A stretch of 64,000 nucleotides of DNA from a candidate division FCPU426 bacterium (GTDB taxonomy: Bacteria > Oederibacteriota > JAAXVQ01 > JAUVAV01). The stretch covers positions 1 to 64,000 of the forward strand of contig JAUVAV010000007.1 of the NCBI GenBank assembly GCA_030591525.1, given 5' to 3'. The translations under genes and the position numbers were made by a program. Below the pieces are notes generated by a model. It was not told where the DNA came from and did no database searches. It was given only the letters and a program-made list of their open reading frames with translations. Positions 49,610 to 57,877 of this stretch are shown in pieces; positions within the stretch are counted from its first letter, which is position 1; every line of letters starts with the position of its first letter.

Positions 49610-51928
49610 CTATTTAAAAAGATTTTTCAAATTGAAATCCTTCAATTTCTCCTTGGCCTTGTTCAACTCCCGGTTTAGATCCTGCTTGATCTCTTCCGGC
49701 GGTTTATTCTTCTGTTTGGTTATAAATTTTCCGACTTTTTTACCCGCCTCATCGGCAGCGGTCTTAATTTTTCTTTTAGCCTTGCCCGCGAATTGTTTCC
49801 GGATCCAATCCCAATCCGGCTTCACGCCCGGTTTCTTAATCGGTCCGTTTAAAACCACTGGTATCGTGACCCACCCGCGGTCATCCTTGAGAATCTCGTT
49901 ATATTTTCGAAATTCCGGCGACAGCTCTTTCGCTGCCCTCGGATGCAGGCGCGGGCGCAGTTTAAAATCCTGGAAAGCCGCCTTAAAGGTCAATTTCCCG
50001 TTGGCAGTCATCCGAATATCGCCGGCTTCGCCCCGGGGCCCGGATTCCGCCGTGAATTTCGTAACTTTTACTATCTGTTGGCCCAGGGAAAATTCCATAA
50101 CAGTATGATCAAAAGGGATATCCTGCTTTAATTTATCACTCCCGAACCATTGCGCCAGTTTATCCTGAAACGCGAATTGGCGGAGAGATCCTTTTTTCAG
50201 GGTAAAGCTGCCCTGGCCCTTCAAGGCCGGCTTGGCCTTGGCAGAGTGCATACCGCTTCCGGAAATATCCATTTGTCCGCTCAGAATTCCTGTCATTTTG
50301 CTTTTTAACTCGGAAATCAGTTCCGGCTTCTTGAGCTTGGCTGCTATAAAAGTATCTACTACGTCGTTTAAAAGCGGTTCCAAATTCACGTTCCGGACCT
50401 GGGTTTTAATGGTATAGCGCAGCACTTTCCCGGTAAAATCCAACTGCAGGCTGTCTTTAATACTTCCCTGATATCCCCGCAGCGTTCCCGAACTCTTAAG
50501 CCGGCGTTTATTCAAATTCATGGAAAAATCCATAGCCCCAAGCTTGACTGCTCCCAATCGCAGGCCGCCGAGCTTGGCCTCGCCATCCACCTTGAGATTA
50601 GCCGGGATTAATTTCCGGGCATCCGGCTCCGGCCGGGCCAAAACCGTCCTGGTCGCCGGAGGTTGGTCCGTATTGGCCGGGTCCGGCGGTTTGGGCATGA
50701 GAGCCAACAGGGCATCCATATCCAGCAAATCGCTTTCCAGCTTCCACTTGACAGTGGCCTTCAGCCGGCCGGGTTTTAAGGTATCCGGTTGCCGCAAATC
50801 AAATCCCCGGGCCTGGAGAGAGGCACGGAAAGATTGTCCGGCCAACCGGCCGGTTAAGGTTTTAAGCGTTATTTTATCCGGAAGTATAATCAGCGCAGCG
50901 GATAAATCCTGCAGTAATGCTTTATCTTTATAACTCGCTTCCAGGCCCGCGATCTGCAGGCGGCTGGAAAATGATAACTTTCCGGGCCCGTCTTTTACCG
51001 GGCCTTTCGCTTTAAAGTCGATTTCCGCTGTACCACCTACTTTCATTTCACGCGGCATTTTTTTCCGCACTGGCAACGGCAAGAGCTTGTTTAATACCCG
51101 GTTGAAATCGGCCTTAACTTTCCCGGAAAGGTCCAGGCTCGGCTCGGTAAGGACTTTTTCCACCTGGCCCTCAGCTCTCACCTTAACGCCCGGAAGATCC
51201 AGGATAAACTCCTCCAGGATAAATTCCTCCTGAAGGTAGTTGAAGCGCCAACTTGTTTCCACCGCCAGGGGAATGGTCTGCCCCATGCTCTGGAGCTTTA
51301 CCTCCAAATTAACTTTTACCGGGGTAAGACCGGCCAGGGTTAAATTTTGGATGCTTAAATTAAAATCCTCCAGGCGCTGTTCGCTCTTTTTTGCGAGATC
51401 ACGATAAATCAGGGAAGCATCCGATATTTCCACGCGGGCGATCAGCAATTCAACCGGCAGCCGGGTGGGGGTCTTGATTTTGCTTTCAGGTTTAGGCGCG
51501 GAAACGGAAGGAGGGGGAAGCATATCGGAAAAATTAAATCGGCCGTCTGCCTTTTTCTCAATCAGCAGCTGCGGCCGCTTTAACTTAACCGCCTTAATCA
51601 TTACTTTTCCCGCCAGCAAGGGCAGCAAACGGTACTGGAGAGACGCAATTTCATCGGTCAAAAGCGGTTCTTGGGAAAAACCCCGGGCATTTTCGATCTT
51701 TAGATCCTTTATCTCGATCCCTCGAAAAACATTAAAGTGGATGGAACCAATGGTGACCCGGTGATGGATAGTCTCGGAAATTTTTTCTTCCGCGCGGGTT
51801 TTAATCTTTTCCCAGGGAATAAAACGCGGAACTATGACGAGCGCCAGTCCTGCCACAAGTACTATCCCCAGCGCGGAGATGTACAAAAACCGGCCGATAC
51901 GGAATCGCGGTTTGGGATTATTAGTCAT
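49610..51928 (-). CDS. AsmA-like protein
   Basis: A 772-residue protein with an N-terminal signal-anchor (residues 13-33). A long beta-rich AsmA/TamB-type groove follows (KISETIHHRVTIGSIHFNVF, IEIKDLKIENARGFSQEPLL). A C-terminal basic coiled tail (residues from about 710, KKVGKFITKQKNKPPEEI) is unusual for the family. AsmA-family proteins are thought to bridge inner and outer membranes and move phospholipids or affect outer-membrane assembly. The proline-rich gap near residue 430 separates two halves. It follows recA by 49 bases. Confidence 0.88.
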   Translation of the reverse strand: MTNNPKPRFRIGRFLYISALGIVLVAGLALVIVPRFIPWEKIKTRAEEKISETIHHRVTIGSIHFNVFRGIEIKDLKIENARGFSQEPLLTDEIASLQYRLLPLLAGKVMIKAVKLKRPQLLIEKKADGRFNFSDMLPPPSVSAPKPESKIKTPTRLPVELLIARVEISDASLIYRDLAKKSEQRLEDFNLSIQNLTLAGLTPVKVNLEVKLQSMGQTIPLAVETSWRFNYLQEEFILEEFILDLPGVKVRAEGQVEKVLTEPSLDLSGKVKADFNRVLNKLLPLPVRKKMPREMKVGGTAEIDFKAKGPVKDGPGKLSFSSRLQIAGLEASYKDKALLQDLSAALIILPDKITLKTLTGRLAGQSFRASLQARGFDLRQPDTLKPGRLKATVKWKLESDLLDMDALLALMPKPPDPANTDQPPATRTVLARPEPDARKLIPANLKVDGEAKLGGLRLGAVKLGAMDFSMNLNKRRLKSSGTLRGYQGSIKDSLQLDFTGKVLRYTIKTQVRNVNLEPLLNDVVDTFIAAKLKKPELISELKSKMTGILSGQMDISGSGMHSAKAKPALKGQGSFTLKKGSLRQFAFQDKLAQWFGSDKLKQDIPFDHTVMEFSLGQQIVKVTKFTAESGPRGEAGDIRMTANGKLTFKAAFQDFKLRPRLHPRAAKELSPEFRKYNEILKDDRGWVTIPVVLNGPIKKPGVKPDWDWIRKQFAGKAKRKIKTAADEAGKKVGKFITKQKNKPPEEIKQDLNRELNKAKEKLKDFNLKNLFK

Positions 51929-51977
51929 TTTAAAAGACTACCCTCGCTGATAATTGTCTGATCCGGCTGACCCGAAA

Positions 51978-53057
51978 CTAATTGCGTCGTCCGGAGCGCG
52001 CGGTTTGGGCCACTTCCGGATCCGGGCTTGCCCCTTTCCCGTTGTTGTTGTTCTCCGGTTCCGGCTGCGTAATTGGCATAAGTTTTTCCCGGATTAACTT
52101 CTCAATCTCCTGCGCGGTCTCTGTGTGCTCTTTTAGAAAGGCCTTAACCGCTTCCCGGCCCTGGCCGATCCGTTGGCCTTGAAAGGAAAACCAGGCGCCG
52201 GATTTTTCCACGATTTCCTGGGCTACTCCCATATCAATCAGGTCGCCTTCTTTGGAAATGCCTTCCCCAAACATAATATCAAAAACAGCCATTCCGAAAG
52301 GAGGCGCTACCTTATTTTTCACTACCTTAACCTTCACCCGGTTCCCGACGGCTTCCTGGCCCTGTTTAATGGTTTCGATCCGCCGAATATCCAGACGCAG
52401 ACTGGAATAAAACTTAAGCGCCCGCCCGCCGGGCGTGACTTCCGGATTACCAAACATTACGCCGATTTTTTCCCGGAGCTGATTAATAAAAACAATGGAA
52501 GTGGCAGCCCGGCTGCTGATCGCGGTTAATTTTCGCAGGGCCTGGGACATCAAGCGGGCCTGCAGTCCCATATGCGAATCTCCCATCTCACCTTCAATCT
52601 CAGCCCGGGGAACCAGGGCTGCAACCGAGTCAATCACAATCATATCCAGAGCCCCGGAACGAACCAGGGTCTCGGCAATATCCAGAGCCTGCTCCCCGGA
52701 ATCCGGCTGAGAGATGAGCAAATTATCAATATCCACGCCGATCTTGCGGGCGTACTCCGGATCAAGGGCATGCTCGGCATCGATAAAAGCAGCGTTCCCT
52801 CCCGCTTTTTGGGTCTGCGCGACGATATGCTGAGCCAGAGTGGTCTTGCCCGATGATTCGGGACCAAAAAGTTCTATAATGCGTCCCCGCGGAATTCCGC
52901 CCACCCCGATGGCCGTATCCAGTGAGATCGAACCGGTCGAAATCGCCTTGACATCAATCACCGGGCGCTCGCTGAATTTCATTATCGTGCCCTTGCCGAA
53001 CTGTTTTTCGATCTGGGAAATAGCCAATTCCAGGGCCCGGGATTTTTCATTCGCCAT
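51978..53057 (-). CDS. recA: Recombinase RecA
   Basis: A 359-residue strand-exchange ATPase, central to recombination and SOS induction. The Walker [18 protein letters not shown], the MAW loop [19 protein letters not shown] (quoted in part), Walker B-like [10 protein letters not shown], loop L2 [20 protein letters not shown] and the C-terminal acidic/Asn-rich tail are present. The ATG at 53057 has GGAGG eight bases upstream; the ATG at 53072 lies on that site. No classical LexA box is visible in its promoter region. Confidence 0.97.
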   Translation of the reverse strand: MANEKSRALELAISQIEKQFGKGTIMKFSERPVIDVKAISTGSISLDTAIGVGGIPRGRIIELFGPESSGKTTLAQHIVAQTQKAGGNAAFIDAEHALDPEYARKIGVDIDNLLISQPDSGEQALDIAETLVRSGALDMIVIDSVAALVPRAEIEGEMGDSHMGLQARLMSQALRKLTAISSRAATSIVFINQLREKIGVMFGNPEVTPGGRALKFYSSLRLDIRRIETIKQGQEAVGNRVKVKVVKNKVAPPFGMAVFDIMFGEGISKEGDLIDMGVAQEIVEKSGAWFSFQGQRIGQGREAVKAFLKEHTETAQEIEKLIREKLMPITQPEPENNNNGKGASPDPEVAQTARSGRRN

Positions 53058-53156
53058 AATATAAGCCTCCATGTAATGAAATAGATGCCTTTCTTTCAGA
53101 TCAGGGAAGAAGGAGGTAAGAAATTCTTAAAATCAAGGCATTTAATTTGAAATGGG

Positions 53157-53186
53157 ATTTTAGCATGGGGTTTTAAGGCGTGTCAA
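53157..53186 (-). promoter_or_regulatory. Promoter of recA
   Basis: TTGACA on the minus strand (53181-53186), an 18-base spacer and TAAAAA (53157-53162). The leader to the ATG is about 95 bases. No palindromic SOS box is evident in it. Confidence 0.6.
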
Positions 53187-53229
53187 GAAGGTTTAGGTGG
53201 TATTTAGCCGGTAACCGGCTGCTGCTTTT

Positions 53230-53259
53230 TTAACATTGTTATATAAATCGGTCTATGAT
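53230..53259 (+). promoter_or_regulatory. Promoter of the GT-C gene
   Basis: TTAACA (53230-53235), an 18-base spacer and TATGAT (53254-53259), divergent from the recA promoter about 45 bases away. A small hairpin TCCGGGGACACCCCGGA follows, ahead of the start. Confidence 0.65.
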
Positions 53260-53303
53260 AAAAGCTATAGTTCCGGGGACACCCCGGAATGAGGAAATCA
53301 CTT

Positions 53304-55538
53304 ATGATTAATACCCTGGCGGATAATCCCGGGCGGCAATTAAAGCTCAGAAATAAGCTGCTTTTATTCTGTTTAGTCACTCTCTCTTTCGGTTATTTAT
53401 TGATAATGAACGCCTGGATAGTCGATGATGCTTACATCACTTTTCGTACCATTTATAATTCCATGAATGGTTTCGGATTGGTCTGGAACCCCGGCGAGCG
53501 GGTACAAGCTTACACCCATCCTTTATGGCTGCTTTTAGTTTCCCTGGTTTATTTTTTCACCCGCGAATTTTACTTTACCGGCATATTTTTAAGTATCGCC
53601 TGTGTTTTATTCACAGTTAATTTAATCATGTTTAAATTAACCAGGACTAATCTCAAGCCGCTCCTGGGACTGGCGCTTTTAAGTCTGTCAAAAGCTTTCA
53701 TTGATTATTCAACCTCCGGGCTGGAAAACCCCTTGACTTATATATTGCTGGCAATTTTTCTTATCCTGTATTTTAACCAGCGTCATGATTTAAGACAATT
53801 ATTCTATTTAAGTTTGATAACCTCCCTTGCCCTCTTGACGCGCATGGATAATTTTCTGCTTTTCGCGCTTCCCTTGATTTATGTTTTTTATCAAACCCGT
53901 AAATATAATCTTAATACCCGCGCCGGTTACATTTTAGCCGGGTTTTCCCCTTTTATTTTATGGGAGATGTTTTCCCTGTTTTATTATGGATTTCCTTTCC
54001 CTAATACGGCCTATGCCAAATTAAATACCGGGGTCGAGACTGTCACTTTAATAAAACTGGGATTTAAATACCTGGAACACTCTTGGCGCCTTGATCCGGT
54101 AACTCTGGTAGTGATTGCTTCAGGTATATTCCTGCCTCTAGCTAGAAAAAACCTTAAACCCTGCATGCTTAGTTTAGGCCTGGCTTTATATTTAATATAT
54201 ATAGTATTAATCGGTGGAGACTCAATGAGCGGCCGTTTTTTAGCCGCCCCCTTTTTGGCAAGTGTGATATTACTTATTAAAATCCCGTTTAATTCCCATC
54301 GATTACATCTAATCGTAATTATTTCAATTTTATTCTATGTTTTTTTCTCGCCCTTTAATCCCTGGAAAAGCCATCCTGACTATGGAAAAAACATCATGCC
54401 GATATATAATATCCACACCATTGATGACACCCGGGGCGGATATTATCAAATGACCGGTTTATTAAGAAAATCGCCCGGATCTCATTTCGGGATAAAATCA
54501 GGCGAAAATCTTAGAAGCAGCGGTGCGCGCGTCTTCGTATATCCTCTGGTGGGTTTTTTAGGGTTTTATGCCGGTCCCGGCGTATACATCATTGATGTTT
54601 TAGCTTTAGCCGATCCTTTGCTGGCGCGTTTACCGTGCGTTTCGCATGGATGGAGAATCGGGCATTTCACCCGGAAACTCCCCGAGGGGTATTTCGAAAC
54701 CATTCAAGCCGGCGGCAACCGAATACAGAATGCTAATTTGAAATGTTATTATGCTAAGCTGATGAATATTACACGCGGCAGATTATTTAGTTTAGCGCGC
54801 TTGCTTGACATCGTCAAAATGAATCTGGGGTTTTATAATCACTTGATTGCTTTTGATTTTTATAAAAGCCGGATATCCACCTATCAGGAACGAATGCTTA
54901 TCCGGGCCGCCTTATTATTGCTTTCCGCCCCCGGACGGGATGAGTATGCCGATTTAATCAACCAAGGCAATCATGCCGCGTTTGGAGATAATTGGAAAAC
55001 CGCTTGTGAATTTTGGGAAAAAGGCAAAGCCTTAAAACCGGAGGGCGTAGAAGCCGGCGCTAATTTAGGGGTCTACTATGAAAGAAAAGAAGAATCATTT
55101 AAAGCTTTACAAGCATACCAACAAGTCGCTGATAAATTAGGCTTACCCTGGACGGAATATCACCAGCAGATAACCGAGGTTATTAATTCATCAAAAAAGA
55201 GAGATCACGCAGGCGATAAAAACCTCCCTTCAGCAACGCATTTCCGACGAAACCTGGCAACCGCCAATACCCATGATCATTACACGCAATTAGTCGCGCA
55301 AGGCAATCAAGCCGCCCGGCTGAACAATTTTGCCCAAGCTAAACAATTATGGCATGCGGCTTATAAACTCCGGCCGGACCGGCCCGAAGCCAGGGCCAAC
55401 CTGGGAGTATATTATGAAAAAGCCGGCGACTTAAAACCGGCTCTAAAACATTATAAACATGCCGCCCAACGGCTCGGAAGCCCCTGGGACCAGTATTATA
55501 AACACGTTCAATCGCGTATAACCGGAGAAATCAAATAA
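53304..55538 (+). CDS. GT-C-fold glycosyltransferase with two C-terminal TPR modules
   Basis: A 744-residue membrane protein with about ten hydrophobic helices (residues 15-345). The first extracytoplasmic loop has VDDAYITFRTIYNSMNGFG followed by WNPGERVQAYTHPLW, the DD-type motif of lipid-phospho-sugar-dependent GT-C enzymes similar to AftB. A later GGDSMSGRF matches that group too. After a soluble region, two copies of an 80-residue TPR module follow at about 545 and 640. The module also ends the lipoprotein encoded at 56406. The ATG at 53304 has GAGGAAA seven bases upstream; the earlier ATG at 53289 lacks a good site. Sugar and acceptor are unknown. Confidence 0.82.
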   Translation: MINTLADNPGRQLKLRNKLLLFCLVTLSFGYLLIMNAWIVDDAYITFRTIYNSMNGFGLVWNPGERVQAYTHPLWLLLVSLVYFFTREFYFTGIFLSIACVLFTVNLIMFKLTRTNLKPLLGLALLSLSKAFIDYSTSGLENPLTYILLAIFLILYFNQRHDLRQLFYLSLITSLALLTRMDNFLLFALPLIYVFYQTRKYNLNTRAGYILAGFSPFILWEMFSLFYYGFPFPNTAYAKLNTGVETVTLIKLGFKYLEHSWRLDPVTLVVIASGIFLPLARKNLKPCMLSLGLALYLIYIVLIGGDSMSGRFLAAPFLASVILLIKIPFNSHRLHLIVIISILFYVFFSPFNPWKSHPDYGKNIMPIYNIHTIDDTRGGYYQMTGLLRKSPGSHFGIKSGENLRSSGARVFVYPLVGFLGFYAGPGVYIIDVLALADPLLARLPCVSHGWRIGHFTRKLPEGYFETIQAGGNRIQNANLKCYYAKLMNITRGRLFSLARLLDIVKMNLGFYNHLIAFDFYKSRISTYQERMLIRAALLLLSAPGRDEYADLINQGNHAAFGDNWKTACEFWEKGKALKPEGVEAGANLGVYYERKEESFKALQAYQQVADKLGLPWTEYHQQITEVINSSKKRDHAGDKNLPSATHFRRNLATANTHDHYTQLVAQGNQAARLNNFAQAKQLWHAAYKLRPDRPEARANLGVYYEKAGDLKPALKHYKHAAQRLGSPWDQYYKHVQSRITGEIK

Positions 55539-55641
55539 ACATCCCTGTTGTTCCTACCGCCCGGTTTATTATGCCTCTCATTGCCCTACGTAGTTCCGGA
55601 ACTAAATAAGAACTAATATTTCGAAATACTCGAGTATATAG

Positions 55642-55647
55642 TATAAT
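55642..55647 (+). promoter_or_regulatory. Candidate -10 element for the AlkD-like gene
   Basis: A perfect TATAAT about 45 bases before the ATG. The 154-base gap also has a CGAAATACTCGAGTATATAG near-palindrome and AGTTCCGGAACT at about 55592. No clear -35 is present. Confidence 0.45.
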
Positions 55648-55692
55648 TTAATCGCTTCATGCGAAATTCATTTGAAAGGGATTTAAAAAATT

Positions 55693-56397
55693 ATGTCGTT
55701 GAAATTAAACGCGCTCCGGAAAAGCCTGCAAAAACAGGCTGATCCGCATAAAGCCAGAATATTGCAAGGTTTTTTCAAAACCGGTCCGGGCGAATACGGC
55801 GAGAATGATATCTTCATCGGCGTGCCAGTCCCGGAATTGCGAAAACTGGCTAAAATTTTCCCTGCCCTGGAACTTAAAGACCTCCAGGTTCTGATCCAGT
55901 CCCGGATTCATGAAGAAAGACAGGTCGCACTGTTTATTCTAATCATACAATTCAATCACGGCCCCACGGCCCGGCAAAAAGCTGTCTACAGTTTTTATCT
56001 TCGCAACCTGCGTTTCATTAACAACTGGGACCTGGTTGACGCCTCGGCTGAACATATCCTTGGGGCTTATTTAGCGGATAAAGACAAAACGCTGTTAAAC
56101 CGGCTGGCGCATTCCCGGAACTTCTGGAAAAGACGTATCGCCATCCTCTCGACTTTCCATTATATTAAAAAAGGGGAATTCGACGAGACGCTTAAAATAG
56201 CCAGGTTACTTTTGCATGACAGCGAAGATTTAATTCACAAGGCAGTAGGCTGGCTGCTGCGCGAAATCGGCAAGCGGAATCTTAAAGCTGGGGAAGACTT
56301 TCTCAGGCAACATTATAAAACCATGCCCCGAACCATGCTGCGTTATGCCATTGAACGCTTTCCCGAACCCAAACGCCGGGCATATTTGAAGGGATAG
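55693..56397 (+). CDS. AlkD-like DNA glycosylase
   Basis: A 234-residue HEAT-repeat-like DNA alkylation repair protein, which excises alkylated purines without flipping the base. The family signature NNWDLVDASAEHILG near residue 113 contains the Trp and Asp of the active site. RNFWKRRIAILST and HKAVGWLLREIGKRN, with the second Trp, follow, and MPRTMLRYAIERFP ends it. AAAGGG precedes the ATG. It lies in the same direction as the glycosyltransferase but has its own promoter-like element. Confidence 0.93.
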   Translation: MSLKLNALRKSLQKQADPHKARILQGFFKTGPGEYGENDIFIGVPVPELRKLAKIFPALELKDLQVLIQSRIHEERQVALFILIIQFNHGPTARQKAVYSFYLRNLRFINNWDLVDASAEHILGAYLADKDKTLLNRLAHSRNFWKRRIAILSTFHYIKKGEFDETLKIARLLLHDSEDLIHKAVGWLLREIGKRNLKAGEDFLRQHYKTMPRTMLRYAIERFPEPKRRAYLKG

Positions 56398-56405
56398 ATG
56401 TTTAA

Positions 56406-57491
56406 TTATTTTGGCGTCGCGTTCCTTTTCTTTTTATCCAGCAAGCCCTTAACCTGGGCCGCATAATCAGTCCAGGGCGGGCCCAGTTTATCAGCCACAA
56501 ATTTATAATCCTTCAGCGCCTGTTCAAAATTACCGGTATGCTCGCGCAAAACCCCCAGGTTGGCCCGGGCCTCCGGCCGTTCGGGTTCCAACGCCGCTGC
56601 GCGGAGCCATAAACTTCCGGCCTCCTCCCAGTTGTTCTGCCAGGCGTTCCGGATGCCGTTTTTCACCAAACGGGAATATTCGTCCCGGCCGGCCGCGTCA
56701 ATCAGCCGGCGCCGGCGTGTAATGGTTCGGGTTAGCAGGTCCTTTACTAAACGCCGCGCTGCCGGCCCTAGCAATTGGTTGATTAATTCATGCTCCGGCT
56801 TCCAATTCCCTTTGCGAATACCGCCTTCCTCCTCCACGGACAGGAAGTTTCTGCGTATTTGGATGCTGTTTTCCCATAAAACCGCACTGTCTTTGGTTCT
56901 AACCAGCCGGGCTCCGGCCTGTATCATCACGGTTCGCGTGATTTTCCTGCGCCAAAAATCTTTATAAACCGGGATGATTTTCACAACCACACGCGTATTC
57001 CCATTAGCATCAATAATTTTTCTGGTCCGGCGTTCTTCCCCGACTTTGCGCCTAAAGGTTTCGGACTTAACATCTTTATGGAGACGTATTCCGGTAAGAT
57101 CTCCAAAGAGCAGCGCATCGGTCTGCAGTTCTTCTCCGATTTGAAATATTACTCTTGATTTTTGAAAATGGCTGGGGACTAAACGCCGCGCTCTCAGTAT
57201 TGGCCGGGATACTGCAGGAAGAATAATCCGGTACTGATCTTGTTGGCTAAAAACCCGGCTTACCAGATCGGCAAATTTCTGGCCGTAAATTTTACGGCCC
57301 AGAGGCACGGCGAAGTCCAGTATGGCCAGGCTTTGCACCCGGGGCAATACCACCCGGCTCTCGCCCTGCACGGTAAATTCAACTACACGCGTAAGCGAGG
57401 CGCATCCGGGCAGACCGGGAACAGCAAGCAGCATTAAAATTAGTGATTTTCGGCTCCATGGAAGTCCGGTTAAAAGCTTAATTAACTGCAC
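56406..57491 (-). CDS. CsgG-like lipoprotein with TPR module
   Basis: A 361-residue lipoprotein with lipobox LPGC (Cys at about residue 30). Residues 45-250 resemble the CsgG/FlgO-type nucleotide-binding-like fold used by outer-membrane secretion or assembly lipoproteins (VQSLAILDFAVPLGRKIYGQ, ALLFGDLTGI, SAVLWENSIQI). The last 90 residues are one TPR module (AGRDEYSRLVKNGI, ARANLGVLREHTGNFEQAL, VADKLGPPWTDYAAQV), the same module present twice in the glycosyltransferase at 53304. This points to a shared pathway. The gene converges on the AlkD-like gene with 8 bases between them. Confidence 0.78.
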   Translation of the reverse strand: MQLIKLLTGLPWSRKSLILMLLAVPGLPGCASLTRVVEFTVQGESRVVLPRVQSLAILDFAVPLGRKIYGQKFADLVSRVFSQQDQYRIILPAVSRPILRARRLVPSHFQKSRVIFQIGEELQTDALLFGDLTGIRLHKDVKSETFRRKVGEERRTRKIIDANGNTRVVVKIIPVYKDFWRRKITRTVMIQAGARLVRTKDSAVLWENSIQIRRNFLSVEEEGGIRKGNWKPEHELINQLLGPAARRLVKDLLTRTITRRRRLIDAAGRDEYSRLVKNGIRNAWQNNWEEAGSLWLRAAALEPERPEARANLGVLREHTGNFEQALKDYKFVADKLGPPWTDYAAQVKGLLDKKKRNATPK

Positions 57492-57583
57492 TGATAAATT
57501 ACTACCTTATTCTTGAGCTGGACAGGATTTTTGTAACATATTAGCCATACGTTATAACCAAATATTAACTCTGTATTCCTAGA

Positions 57584-57750
57584 CTGTGTCGCAACTCTGT
57601 TTTTGAGCAATTTCATTAAGTTTGTCATTTCGAGGCGTAGCCGAGAAATCTCCAAACGTCCTTTTAAATTAAGCGTTTTCGTGGAGATTCCTCACTACGT
57701 TCGGAATGACAAAGTAACACAAATGCTTCTGAAAAACTATTATGACACAG
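57584..57750. repeat. 167-bp inverted-repeat element
   Basis: CTGTGTCGCAACTCTGTTTT at one end and its imperfect inverse (ending TATTATGACACAG) at the other. Inside are GTCATTTCGAGGCGTAGCCG and GGAGATTCC arms that pair with each other, so the whole element folds into a long hairpin. It looks MITE-like. The 386-base gap 57492-57877 otherwise holds a GTCATTCCGGCATGATTTT palindrome near 57779 and TAATATATTA fragments of the 83-bp repeat. Confidence 0.72.
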
Positions 57751-57877
57751 CCTGTTCCGCCGGGGTGACGCCCTAGTTGTCATTCCGGCATGATTTTAGC
57801 CGGAATCCAGGGAATAATTAAAACCGAATGGCTAATATATTACGGGTTTTTTCATCAATCCCTACCCCAGTAGCAGC

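Noticed and set aside
53058..53303. LexA box at recA
   Set aside because: No convincing palindromic operator such as CTGT-N8-ACAG or GAAC-N4-GTTC is seen between recA and the divergent gene.
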